Shown here: positions 9,250 through 15,971 of the stretch, in pieces | Position numbering within the stretch: the first letter of the stretch is position 1 | Layout: the number at the start of each line of letters is the position of its first letter | Assembly (NCBI RefSeq): GCF_001425685.1 | Contig: NZ_LMCY01000003.1 | Location: 25,905-60,311 of the forward strand | Reading direction: 5' to 3' | From: Massilia sp. Root335 | Lineage (GTDB): Bacteria; Pseudomonadota; Gammaproteobacteria; Burkholderiales; Burkholderiaceae_D | DNA length: 34,407 bases | The notes under the pieces: model-generated | The model's database searches: none | Told to the model about the DNA's origin: nothing | What the model saw: the letters and a program-made list of their open reading frames with translations, nothing else | Position numbers and translations under genes: made by a program

Positions 9250-10524
9250 TCAGGAGCCCGATGCCGTAGCGGACTTCGTGCCGGCATCCGCTGCAGCCGC
9301 CGCCGGAAACACGTCGGGCACGGGGCCGACCAGTACCTTGTCGCCTGCGGCCAAGCCGGACAGGATCTGCACCTGCTGCGCATTGCGCAATCCGACCTTC
9401 ACCGTGCGGGCGCCGACGTGTTGGCCGGCGTCGAGCACATTGACCTTGTACTGGCCGTCCCCGTCCTGCACACCGAGGCCGTTCGCCGGCAGCAGCAACG
9501 TATCGCGCGCCTGCGCGACGACGAACTGCACCTGCGCACTCATGCCGCTCATCAATTCATGATCCGGATTCCTGACCTCGAACAGGACAGTATAAAAGGC
9601 CTGCTTGCCCTGCTCGCCCGTGCCGTCGGCCGGGATGGGAATAACTTGGCGCAGCTTTCCCGACCAGTGTCTTCCTGGATAGCCAGGGGTCGTGAAACTC
9701 GCTGCCATGCCGGGCCGCAAGCGCGTCACATCGTTTTCCGCAACGCGCGCGGCGACCGTCATGTCCGACAGGTCGGCAATCCGGAGCAGCGGTGCGGCGG
9801 GTTGCGCGGCAGCGAGCATTTGTCCCGCGCGAACCGCCATCGACACCACGGTGCCGGAAATCGGCGACCTTACCAGCGTTTTCTGACGCGCTTCCTCGTC
9901 GATTTTCAATGTTGCTTCGAGTTCGTGGATCTGCGCCGTGATCGCATCGACGCGCGCGGTTGCCGATGATGCGTTCATCCGCGCCGATTCGAAGGCCTCC
10001 TCGCGGGTCGCGTTTTGCGCTTTCAACTGGGTCTGGCGCTTGAACTGAAGCTGGGCGAATTCGAGTTGCGCGCGCTGGTCGGCCAGGTCCGCCTGCAGTC
10101 GGGCCATCTGGGCACGATTGCTTTCGACTTTGGCTGGTTGTTGGGCCGGCGTGATTTCGAGCAGGGGCTGGTCGGCCTGGACCGTGTCACCGATGGCGAC
10201 CAACACCTCTTTCACCTGTCCGCCAATCTGGGCGTACGCGTCGGCCCATTTGTGGAGTTGAACCTTGCCGGCCGCGTCGACCGTTTGCTGGATGTCGCCG
10301 CGGCGCGCGGTGACGGTGTCGAGCTTGACGGTGTCGAGCTTGACGGGTGCGGGTGCGGATGCGGCTGTGGCCGCGGGCGGTGACGGTTTGGTTGCTTGCG
10401 CCAACACGGGACTGGCGCCGAGCACAGCAGCCAGGGAAAGCAGCGCCGCTGCCACGTCGCGGGAAGACACGCGCCGGGCGCGGCTGGCCAAGGGCGATGT
10501 TCTGTCTTGTTGATCAGCAGGCAT
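9250..10524 (-). CDS. MacA-like periplasmic adaptor (membrane fusion protein)
   Basis: The 424-aa protein links an inner-membrane pump to the outer membrane factor encoded next. It has an N-terminal membrane or signal segment (about residues 24-43) followed by a Pro/Ala-rich linker. Then come the lipoyl half-motifs (GKVQLHKWADAYAQIGGQVKEVLVAIGDTVQADQPLLEI and LVRSPISGTVVSMAVRAGQML), a coiled-coil hairpin with the AQLEFAQLQFKRQ helices, and beta-barrel and membrane-proximal domains. The spacing resembles MacA rather than RND adaptors such as AcrA. Residues 61-70 contain an exact duplication (VKLDT twice) from a 15-base tandem repeat. In MacAB-type loci a permease gene usually follows; here the outer membrane factor follows directly. 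Confidence 0.9.
   Translation of the reverse strand: MPADQQDRTSPLASRARRVSSRDVAAALLSLAAVLGASPVLAQATKPSPPAATAASAPAPVKLDTVKLDTVTARRGDIQQTVDAAGKVQLHKWADAYAQIGGQVKEVLVAIGDTVQADQPLLEITPAQQPAKVESNRAQMARLQADLADQRAQLEFAQLQFKRQTQLKAQNATREEAFESARMNASSATARVDAITAQIHELEATLKIDEEARQKTLVRSPISGTVVSMAVRAGQMLAAAQPAAPLLRIADLSDMTVAARVAENDVTRLRPGMAASFTTPGYPGRHWSGKLRQVIPIPADGTGEQGKQAFYTVLFEVRNPDHELMSGMSAQVQFVVAQARDTLLLPANGLGVQDGDGQYKVNVLDAGQHVGARTVKVGLRNAQQVQILSGLAAGDKVLVGPVPDVFPAAAAADAGTKSATASGS
10311..10340. repeat. 15-base tandem duplication inside the adaptor gene
   Basis: Two exact copies of TGACGGTGTCGAGCT occur head to tail, followed by the first six bases of a third. Being a multiple of three, it keeps the frame and duplicates VKLDT in the linker of the adaptor protein. 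Confidence 0.9.
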
Positions 10525-10640
10525 GGGACCACATCAGAAAAATTCCGAGTATACACACATTCCGGGAGCCGCTGACCGCCTTGCAAAACTTATCCCGTCC
10601 TCTCGACGGCAATCGACAACGACTTGGGTGTTGGCAAATC

Positions 10641-10937
10641 TCATCGAGCGCGCAAGGCTGCGACAGGAGTTGCAATGCGTTCGGCAAACGCAGATTGCGT
10701 GAATCCGGACTTCTCCCGTGCATGACGTACGATGATCCGCTCCGGCGTTGTGACACGCCCAAGTCCGGCCTTCGCTTCAACCAGTACCTGCCGCAGATCA
10801 GGGAGTGCTTCGCCTGCATCGGCCTCGATTGCCGCAGCCACTTTTTCAACGTCGAAGTGCTTGGTGCCCGTGTCACACTGCCTTTTTGATTTCAGCGGGG
10901 AGCATATTGGTACGTAGCGCTTTAGCATAAACCGCAA
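10641..10937 (-). pseudogene. Truncated XRE-type HTH protein (NadS/antitoxin-like)
   Basis: The minus-strand translation contains DVEKVAAAIEADAGEALPDL and then RVTTPERIIVRHAREKSGFTQSAFAERIATPVAALRAR before a stop. The second block is the start of an XRE helix-turn-helix like that of antitoxin-type regulators, which in related proteins continues with a DWEQGR-like segment and a C-terminal helix. Here the protein stops just where that segment should begin, so the recognition domain is incomplete. The N-terminal 25 residues are also unlike the family. In another frame, MLPAEIKKAV begins at 10904 and stops at once, which could indicate a frameshift. No toxin gene is adjacent. It could still be expressed as a 98-aa protein, but decay is more likely. 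Confidence 0.5.
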
Positions 10938-11016
10938 CTATCGCTGGCAACGCTCGGTACGCCAGCGTTCGCGTGACACCGGCCGACATGAATGCGCTAC
11001 GTCGATTGACCATGGC

Positions 11017-11457
11017 TCATTCGACCCTGGTCCAACGCTGGCTGCGGAAGAACGGCCCGATATACCCGCGCACTTCGAGCGCCTTGCCGCCCTCGATCAG
11101 CTTGAGCCGCACGCCGTATACCTTACCGTTGTTCGGATCGAGGATGTCGCCGCCTCCCCAAGTGCCGTCACCTGAGGCCTTCACATTGCGCATGATCGTC
11201 ATGCCCAGCATCGGCTGGTTCTTTCGTTCGTCGCCGCATAGCGTGCACTTGTCGTTCTGACGCGCTGGGTCGAGCAGTTTTTCAAGCTTGCCGGTCTGAA
11301 CCCCGGCCGTTTCGCTGATGCGCACCAACGACAGCGGCCGCTTGGTGTCATCGTCGTACATCTTCCATACGCCGACCGGGGTACTCTGCGCTAGTGCGGC
11401 GCCACCGGTCATGGTGAGGGCCAGCGTCAAGGCGATCATCAGATTACGTTTCTTCAT
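11017..11457 (-). CDS. Secreted DUF2147-domain protein
   Basis: The 146-aa protein starts at 11457, where AGGAGC lies six bases upstream; a longer frame to 11544 would run into the end of the preceding gene. It has a Sec signal peptide (MKKRNLMIALTLALTMTGGAALAQ). The rest matches DUF2147: PVGVWKMYDDDTKRPLSLVRI, a CTLCGDERKNQPMLGMTIM core and the NNGKVYGVRLKLIEGGKALEVRGYIG beta-hairpin, ending in the family's WTR motif. DUF2147 proteins are small periplasmic beta-barrel-like proteins of unknown function. It lies 50 bases after the dehydrogenase gene on the same strand, so the two may be cotranscribed. Two cysteines in CTLC could form a disulfide or bind metal. Confidence 0.88.
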   Translation of the reverse strand: MKKRNLMIALTLALTMTGGAALAQSTPVGVWKMYDDDTKRPLSLVRISETAGVQTGKLEKLLDPARQNDKCTLCGDERKNQPMLGMTIMRNVKASGDGTWGGGDILDPNNGKVYGVRLKLIEGGKALEVRGYIGPFFRSQRWTRVE

Positions 11458-11507
11458 GGGTTGCTCCTGGTTGTAGTACCGCTGTGCTGCGGGATTCGTC
11501 TCGGTTT

Positions 11508-12461
11508 TCACTTCGATTCCACCAGTGCTTCGCTGGCGTTCCACAGCCGCTCGGCGACATCATCGTCGAGCGCCACTGGGTTGGGCGAACGCAGGGGCCA
11601 TCCGCCGGCACGGGAAGTCTTGTCCTGGTAACGGGCGATCTGGCTGAAGTAGGCGCCCGATTGCTGCGCGACCTCCGGCGCCAGCAATGCGTGCAGCGTA
11701 GTCTGGGCGCCTTCCCATGGTTCGATCATGCCTATCAGGCGTTGTACCGGCAGCAGCAGCAGGCGCTGCAGCCACTTCGGCAGCGGCATTTTCATCAGGT
11801 TGGTGCGCACGAAACCAGGGTTGACGCTGGCGGTCATCACACCTGTGCCGGCCAAGCGGCGGCCCAGCTCTCGCGCGTGTAGCAGGTTGGCCAGCTTCGA
11901 CTGCGCGTACGCCTCCCACGTATCGAACGGGCGGCGCTCATAGTTCAGGTCATCGAAGTGGATCTCACCTTTACGGCCCATCGCGAACTCGTGGAAGAAG
12001 CTCGACAGGTTAACCACGCGTGACGGCGCCCCAGCCTTGAGCGCGTCCATCAACAGGTTGGTAAGCAGGAAGTGCCCAAGGTGGTTGACGCCAAATTGGG
12101 TTTCGAAACCATCCTTGGTGCGGCCGAACGGCGTATTCATCACGCCGGCATTGTTGACTAGACCTTGCAGCTCAGGATGGTTGCGGTTCACCTCGGCCGC
12201 GAAAGCGCGCACCGACTTCAAGTCGTCCAGCTCCAGCTGGTACACGATCAGCTTGGCCGCCCCCGTTTCGTGGCGGATCTCGGCGGCTACGCGGGTCCCC
12301 TCGTTGACGCGCCGCACACCCATGATGACCGTGGCGCCCTGTTTCGCAAGTTGCTGGGTGGTGACCAGGCCGATGCCAGAATTGGCGCCAGTAACGACGT
12401 AAGTCTTGCCGGTCAAATTCTGGCTAAGAAGTTCTGAACGAACCATGAGTGGGGTAGACAT
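11508..12461 (-). CDS. Short-chain dehydrogenase/reductase (retinol dehydrogenase-like)
   Basis: This 317-aa NAD(P)-dependent oxidoreductase starts at 12461, with GGAG six bases upstream. The Rossmann motif TGANSGIG lies near residue 25, NNAGVM near residue 105, and the catalytic serine is in VNLSSFFHEF. YAQSKLANLL contains the YxxxK catalytic pair. The long C-terminal part with QTTLHALLAPEV is typical of the WW-oxidoreductase/retinol dehydrogenase-like subgroup. The substrate is unknown. A TetR gene diverges from it across a palindrome that overlaps the likely promoter, so repression by that regulator is likely. DUF2147 follows downstream. Confidence 0.9.
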   Translation of the reverse strand: MSTPLMVRSELLSQNLTGKTYVVTGANSGIGLVTTQQLAKQGATVIMGVRRVNEGTRVAAEIRHETGAAKLIVYQLELDDLKSVRAFAAEVNRNHPELQGLVNNAGVMNTPFGRTKDGFETQFGVNHLGHFLLTNLLMDALKAGAPSRVVNLSSFFHEFAMGRKGEIHFDDLNYERRPFDTWEAYAQSKLANLLHARELGRRLAGTGVMTASVNPGFVRTNLMKMPLPKWLQRLLLLPVQRLIGMIEPWEGAQTTLHALLAPEVAQQSGAYFSQIARYQDKTSRAGGWPLRSPNPVALDDDVAERLWNASEALVESK

Positions 12462-12491
12462 ATTGCGCTCCGCTGAATGGTATAATAAGGA

Positions 12492-12523
12492 ACCAGTGGT
12501 CTTCAATATAAAAGACCGCTGGT
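12492..12523. promoter_or_regulatory. TetR operator candidate between SDR and TetR genes
   Basis: ACCAGTGGTCTT (12492-12503) and AAGACCGCTGGT (12512-12523) form an inverted repeat with 11 of 12 pairs and an 8-base centre. It covers the presumed -35 region of the minus-strand SDR promoter (TTGAAG, then TATACC 16 bases later). It lies between divergent genes, one of which encodes a TetR protein, the classic arrangement for such an operator. Confidence 0.7.
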
Positions 12524-12589
12524 CTCTTGTCAAGCGATACCCCGCCCGAAACAGTCGAGCCACACATCACTTTTTACCGATTGATCTTT

Positions 12590-13261
12590 ATGACAACACC
12601 AGATCCATTTCAACGCGCGCGTCGGCCAGAACAAAAAGAGGAGCGCCGCCGACACCTGCTGGACACTGCGAAGGCGGCCCTGCATGCAGGCATGGATGTG
12701 AGAGAGCTGGGCTTGAACGAATTGGCGCGGCAGGCGCAGATGACCAAATCGAACGTGTATCGATATTTTGAGAACCGCGAGGCACTTCTGCTGGCCTTAC
12801 TGGAGGAGGAGTCGGCGCATTGGAGAGACGATCTGGGCGCCCGACTCGCTGCCGCCCCGCGAATCTCGCCGGAAGTCATCGCTCGCGACTTCGCCAGCGC
12901 AAGCGCGGCCTACCCGCTGATGTGCCACCTGTTCAGCATCTTGCCTTCGATCATCGAGCGCAACGTTTCGACCGAGAGGCTAACGGAATTCAAGCGCAGC
13001 TCGTTGAAATTAATATCGGATGTGGCCGAGCAACTTCATCGCTTGGCGCCGGCGCTGCCGCTCACCGCATATGTGACGTTCCTGCGGTTAGCAATGGCAC
13101 TGATGATCGGATTGTGGCCGCTCGCGAGCCCGGCGGTGGCCCTGAGCAGCGTGCTGGAGCTACCGGAACTGCAACCGTTGCGCTATGAATTCGAAACTGA
13201 TCTCGCTACGGGCCTGCTGCTGGCGCTTCGGGGCTTGGAATCATCGGCCAACGCCGGGTGA
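12590..13261 (+). CDS. TetR/AcrR-family transcriptional regulator
   Basis: The 223-aa protein starts at ATG 12590 (MTTPDPFQRARRPEQKEERR). An upstream in-frame start at 12527 would add 21 residues lacking family character and would reach almost to the operator; neither has a strong ribosome binding site. Residues 20-70 are a TetR HTH: ELGLNELARQAQMTKSNVYRYFENREALLLALLEEE. The remainder is an all-helical ligand-binding and dimerisation domain of a type seen in regulators that respond to small hydrophobic compounds. It diverges from the SDR gene and probably represses both that gene and itself through the palindrome at 12492-12523. The inducer is unknown, probably related to the SDR substrate. 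Confidence 0.9.
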   Translation: MTTPDPFQRARRPEQKEERRRHLLDTAKAALHAGMDVRELGLNELARQAQMTKSNVYRYFENREALLLALLEEESAHWRDDLGARLAAAPRISPEVIARDFASASAAYPLMCHLFSILPSIIERNVSTERLTEFKRSSLKLISDVAEQLHRLAPALPLTAYVTFLRLAMALMIGLWPLASPAVALSSVLELPELQPLRYEFETDLATGLLLALRGLESSANAG

Positions 13262-13275
13262 CACACCAATTCCGG

Positions 13276-13299
13276 CCTGAGCAGGTATCTCTGCTCAGG
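13276..13299 (+). terminator. Hairpin downstream of the TetR gene
   Basis: CCTGAGCAG and CTGCTCAGG form a perfect 9-bp stem with a 6-base loop, beginning about 15 bases after the TetR stop codon. There is no T tract after it, so it may be a weak terminator or an mRNA-stabilising hairpin. Edges are approximate by a base or two. Confidence 0.5.
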
Positions 13300-13380
13300 C
13301 GAGCCGAAAACATGGGGGGCTGAATGCAAGTCGATCAGGCGTCCCGCATACAAAGAATCGCAACGGTGATAGGTACCATG

Positions 13381-13420
13381 AAAAATGCCATTGACGATAC
13401 AGTAAAGTCCGTCAACGGCA
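13381..13420 (-). terminator. Minus-strand terminator, possibly the original guaA terminator
   Basis: TGCCATTGACG (13386-13396) and CGTCAACGGCA (13410-13420) pair at 10 of 11 positions. Read on the minus strand the stem is followed by TTTTT (13385-13381). It stands about 40 bases beyond the guaA-like 3' end at 13461-13479 in guaA orientation, which is where a guaA terminator would be expected if the island were absent. Confidence 0.6.
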
Positions 13421-13425
13421 TTCGA

Positions 13426-13451
13426 TTAACCCAATAAAATCAAAGGGTTAA
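13426..13451. repeat. Inverted repeat beside the distal attachment-like site
   Basis: TTAACCC and GGGTTAA are perfect 7-base arms with a 12-base AT-rich centre, ending 10 bases before the guaA-like sequence. Such a dyad could be an integrase or excisionase arm site, but this is only positional inference. Confidence 0.35.
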
Positions 13452-13460
13452 AAAATATAC

Positions 13461-13479
13461 TTACTCCCACTCGATGATC
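13461..13479 (-). other. Attachment-like site: duplicate of the guaA 3' end (distal)
   Basis: This 19-base sequence matches the 3' end of guaA (18549-18567) at 15 of 19 positions, including an uninterrupted ACTCCCACTC. On the minus strand it reads IIEWE-stop, like the guaA C-terminus TIEWE-stop. Only these last codons are shared; no guaA sequence precedes them. A displaced guaA tail in the same orientation is what a tyrosine-recombinase element integrating at the guaA 3' end leaves at its far border. Confidence 0.6.
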
Positions 13480-14183
13480 AATAGCTGAGCTAAACCTATG
13501 AATCAATTAGCATTTTTACGGCACTTTCGGTACGGTCCCATCCTCGATACCACGCAAAGTCATCGATTCTTGACTCGGCAACAACGAGCATAATCTTGAT
13601 TTCACCCTACCTCGACCACTATCCCCGCCGTTAAGCTCTATGTTCATGGTACCGCGAACGATCCGTTGCCAGGCAGCTTCAAACAACCCGCCGCGCCACA
13701 ACGGTTGGGGCGGTTCGACTCTCCATTCAGGCGGGTTGGAGCCGGTTTCCTGCTCCCAGGGGCCAGTTAGCCTAGCCCCATCGATACTGGCTCGACTCTA
13801 GGCTACCCGGTCGTGCTCGCGTAGCCTTTCCAACAGGATCGTCAGTATCCGTTAGACTGGGGGAAACCGGCCGAATCTCATCAATGGACCGCAAGCACTT
13901 GCATGAGGACTTCCATTTTTTTGAGCGGATGGATCTGGTTCGAAGGGCCTGATAACCAGAGAGTAGTGGGTCACGCGCCGGGATGTCGTACGGACATCAA
14001 TAGAAAAGCGGCACCGGAGTGTGCTGCGCTCGCGTGCGGGGCATATTCCTCTGCACCTCCGCACCTCCGCACCTCTGCACCTCTGCACTCTCCGTGTCGT
14101 ATGTTACCGATGTTGCCAAACGCACCCTTCCGTGGCAGCATAATCTTCGTCAAATCAAACACCTGCAGCGGAGCCACAAGCAA
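13480..14183. other. Island stretch with no confident gene
   Basis: Only short frames are present. A minus-strand frame at 13516-13701 and a plus-strand frame at 13880-13948 (starting MDRKHLHEDFHFFERMDLV) have some protein-like character, but neither has recognisable homology or a convincing ribosome binding site. They may be decayed gene ends. The octamer repeat at 14053-14084 lies in the same stretch, just upstream of the PIN gene. Confidence 0.4.
14053..14084. repeat. Octamer tandem repeat (GCACCTCY)n
   Basis: There are four consecutive 8-base units (GCACCTCC twice, GCACCTCT twice), with a degraded fifth following. It ends about 100 bases before the PIN-domain gene. Short repeats like this are prone to slippage. 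Confidence 0.9.
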
Positions 14184-15494
14184 ATGGGCGGAAACGAGAA
14201 CACTGCAGTAATTTTTATCGATACGAACGTCGCCTTACACTACAAACGGCTTGATCAGATCGACTGGAAGCGTGAAGTCGACGAGAAACGCTGCGAAATT
14301 GTCGTATGCTCGGTTTTTCTAGCGGAGCTTGAGAAGCATAAGGTCGAGCATTCGAATAAGAAAATCAGAAAGCGTGCAGGAGAATACTCGACTTGGCTGG
14401 CCAAGAAGTATGACGATCCCGTCGTCCGTACGGGAGCTCAAATACGATTCCTCCCTGATGAACCGATGATCGATTTCGACGCCTATCGTCTTGACCCCAC
14501 CAATTTCGATGATCGCCTAGTCGCTGCAGTAATCGAACTCTCCCAACAAGAATCGAATTCGAGATTCTACGTCATGACCGCTGATCTGGGGCTTACGCTG
14601 AAACTTCGTTCTCGAGGCCTGTCTGCCATAAAACCTTCCGATACGTACGAACTTCCGGAAGAAGTGAGCGACGAAGAAAGAGAAAACAAAGAGCTGCGCG
14701 CACAGCTTGCAAAGCTGACACACCGCATGCCGAAGCCAACTCTCCAGTTCAAATCCGGTGAGCAGATTCTTGTGGTGCAACAGCAGACACTTTTACCCAA
14801 AGATGCGTTTATACAGGAAGCGATGACCAAGCTCCGGTCAAAGCATCCGTTCATGGATACTGCCCCAGTTGACAACCATTTCAACTCCCTAACAAAATCG
14901 CCCACAATGCTTCAGATTGGGCAAACAGTTAGAAGTCTCGCTTTAAATCGGGACCGAATTTATAACTCTAGTCTACAAAATTACTTTGTGGAATACGAAG
15001 GTTACCTCGAACAGTGCTACGTGTACGGACTTCACAGAGCTGCAATATGCAAATTGGATCTGATCCTCTCAAACCTTGATGGGTCAATGCCCGCCAATAA
15101 CGTTGACATCTATCTGAAATGTGAGAAACCCACGAAGCTGCTAACCGAGGACGATTGGCCAACGGCGCCAAAACGTCCGATTGAGCCCGAACAACCTGGA
15201 GTCTTTGGCACAACAAGCTCCAGGTTGAATGTGCCATTAATACCTCAAATTCGAACAATGGCGGACGTGCTACGAGATGCAGACCAAACCCGTCCACGCC
15301 TTACGACAACTAAGGGGAACGCGACATTTTATTTGCATCAGATCAAGCATCGGCAAACCTCTGACCTATTACCGATATGGCTCGATTTTTCGACCCTGAA
15401 AGAACGCGACAACGTCTTAATCAGTTTCGAGATTCATGCTTCGGAAATCCTCGAACCGGTAACGGGGACACTACATGTCCGCATTACGAGATGA
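14184..15494 (+). CDS. PIN-domain protein with unfamiliar C-terminal half
   Basis: The 436-aa protein starts at ATG 14184 (GGAG about 10 bases upstream); a frame open further left runs through the octamer repeat and is unlikely to be translated. Residues 8-150 are a PIN-type nuclease fold with the acidic set D13 (FIDTNVAL), E48 (FLAELEKHK), D109/D110 (NFDDRLVAAVIEL) and D134 (VMTADLGL). PIN domains are Mg-dependent ribonucleases found in VapC-like toxins and RNA-processing enzymes. Residues 155-180 are charged and could form a short coiled coil. The remaining 250 residues are not a family I recognise. The last 90 look beta-rich (FYLHQIKHRQTSDLLPIWLD, NVLISFEIHASE, GTLHVRI) and may be an Ig-like sandwich. 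It is three times the length of VapC, and no antitoxin gene precedes it. Low GC compared with the chromosome suggests transfer. Confidence 0.82.
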   Translation: MGGNENTAVIFIDTNVALHYKRLDQIDWKREVDEKRCEIVVCSVFLAELEKHKVEHSNKKIRKRAGEYSTWLAKKYDDPVVRTGAQIRFLPDEPMIDFDAYRLDPTNFDDRLVAAVIELSQQESNSRFYVMTADLGLTLKLRSRGLSAIKPSDTYELPEEVSDEERENKELRAQLAKLTHRMPKPTLQFKSGEQILVVQQQTLLPKDAFIQEAMTKLRSKHPFMDTAPVDNHFNSLTKSPTMLQIGQTVRSLALNRDRIYNSSLQNYFVEYEGYLEQCYVYGLHRAAICKLDLILSNLDGSMPANNVDIYLKCEKPTKLLTEDDWPTAPKRPIEPEQPGVFGTTSSRLNVPLIPQIRTMADVLRDADQTRPRLTTTKGNATFYLHQIKHRQTSDLLPIWLDFSTLKERDNVLISFEIHASEILEPVTGTLHVRITR

Positions 15495-15526
15495 CCGACA
15501 TCGGCGGGTTGCCGGTCATGTCGGTC
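15493..15526 (+). terminator. Hairpin at the end of the PIN gene
   Basis: GACCGACAT (15493-15501) and ATGTCGGTC (15518-15526) are perfect 9-base arms, with an internal CGGC/GCCG pair. It begins within the stop codon. There is no T tract, so it is a possible rather than a typical terminator. Confidence 0.5.
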
Positions 15527-15971
15527 GGCTTCAACTTCAGCACGGACAGTTAATAACTCCAGTAGCTGACATACAAAGCCGACGGCTCAGAAACCGATCT
15601 ATCCCACGTTTCAACATCAACGGACGCAAATAAATCGCCCTTACGGTCACGCAAGACGCCGTCATTAGCGACCGGGAGCGCTAGGACACTTCCTTCAAAC
15701 TCCTGTCAGTTCACACGCGACCATGCTCACCACCGGCGAGCAATAATCAATCCGCTTAATGTCGCCTCAAACATGAACCTTCCCTGGCTGACTTAGGTGC
15801 GGTACTCACCCACCCCGAGCCGCCAAGTCCTGCGCAAGAACATCCGTACCACGTTACACCCGCGCTGACTGTTGCACGCGAGTCGTGCAAGCGCATGCAA
15901 TTCGGAATCAGGAGTCTTGGGTGGCCTCGACATATTCCGTTAAGCGGACTGGCGGAAGTCCACAAATTTGC
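15527..15971. other. Spacer between the convergent PIN and NTPase genes
   Basis: Apart from the hairpin at the PIN stop and the decayed frame at 15550-15774, nothing recognisable is present. Confidence 0.5.
15550..15774 (-). pseudogene. Possible decayed small gene between the two island genes
   Basis: On the minus strand, the frame ending at TAA 15550-15552 encodes about 50 residues with strong protein character (GSVLALPVANDGVLRDRKG, then ASVDVETWDRSVSEPSALYV) but no start codon after the upstream stop. The adjacent frame carries DYCSPVVSMVACELTGV, which would join it with a single frameshift near 15700. A start such as ATG 15774, preceded by GGAAGG, would need one further shift. This looks like a small protein gene with one or two frameshifts, downstream of and in the same direction as the NTPase gene. 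No family is recognised. Sequencing errors could produce the same picture. Confidence 0.3.

Noticed and set aside
13516..13701. 61-residue minus-strand frame inside the island
   Set aside because: No recognisable domain, start signal or conserved character; it may be a decayed gene end but cannot be called a gene.
14019..14183. Extended N-terminus of the PIN protein
   Set aside because: The extra 55 residues are translated from the octamer repeat and have no PIN character; the ATG at 14184 fits the domain start.
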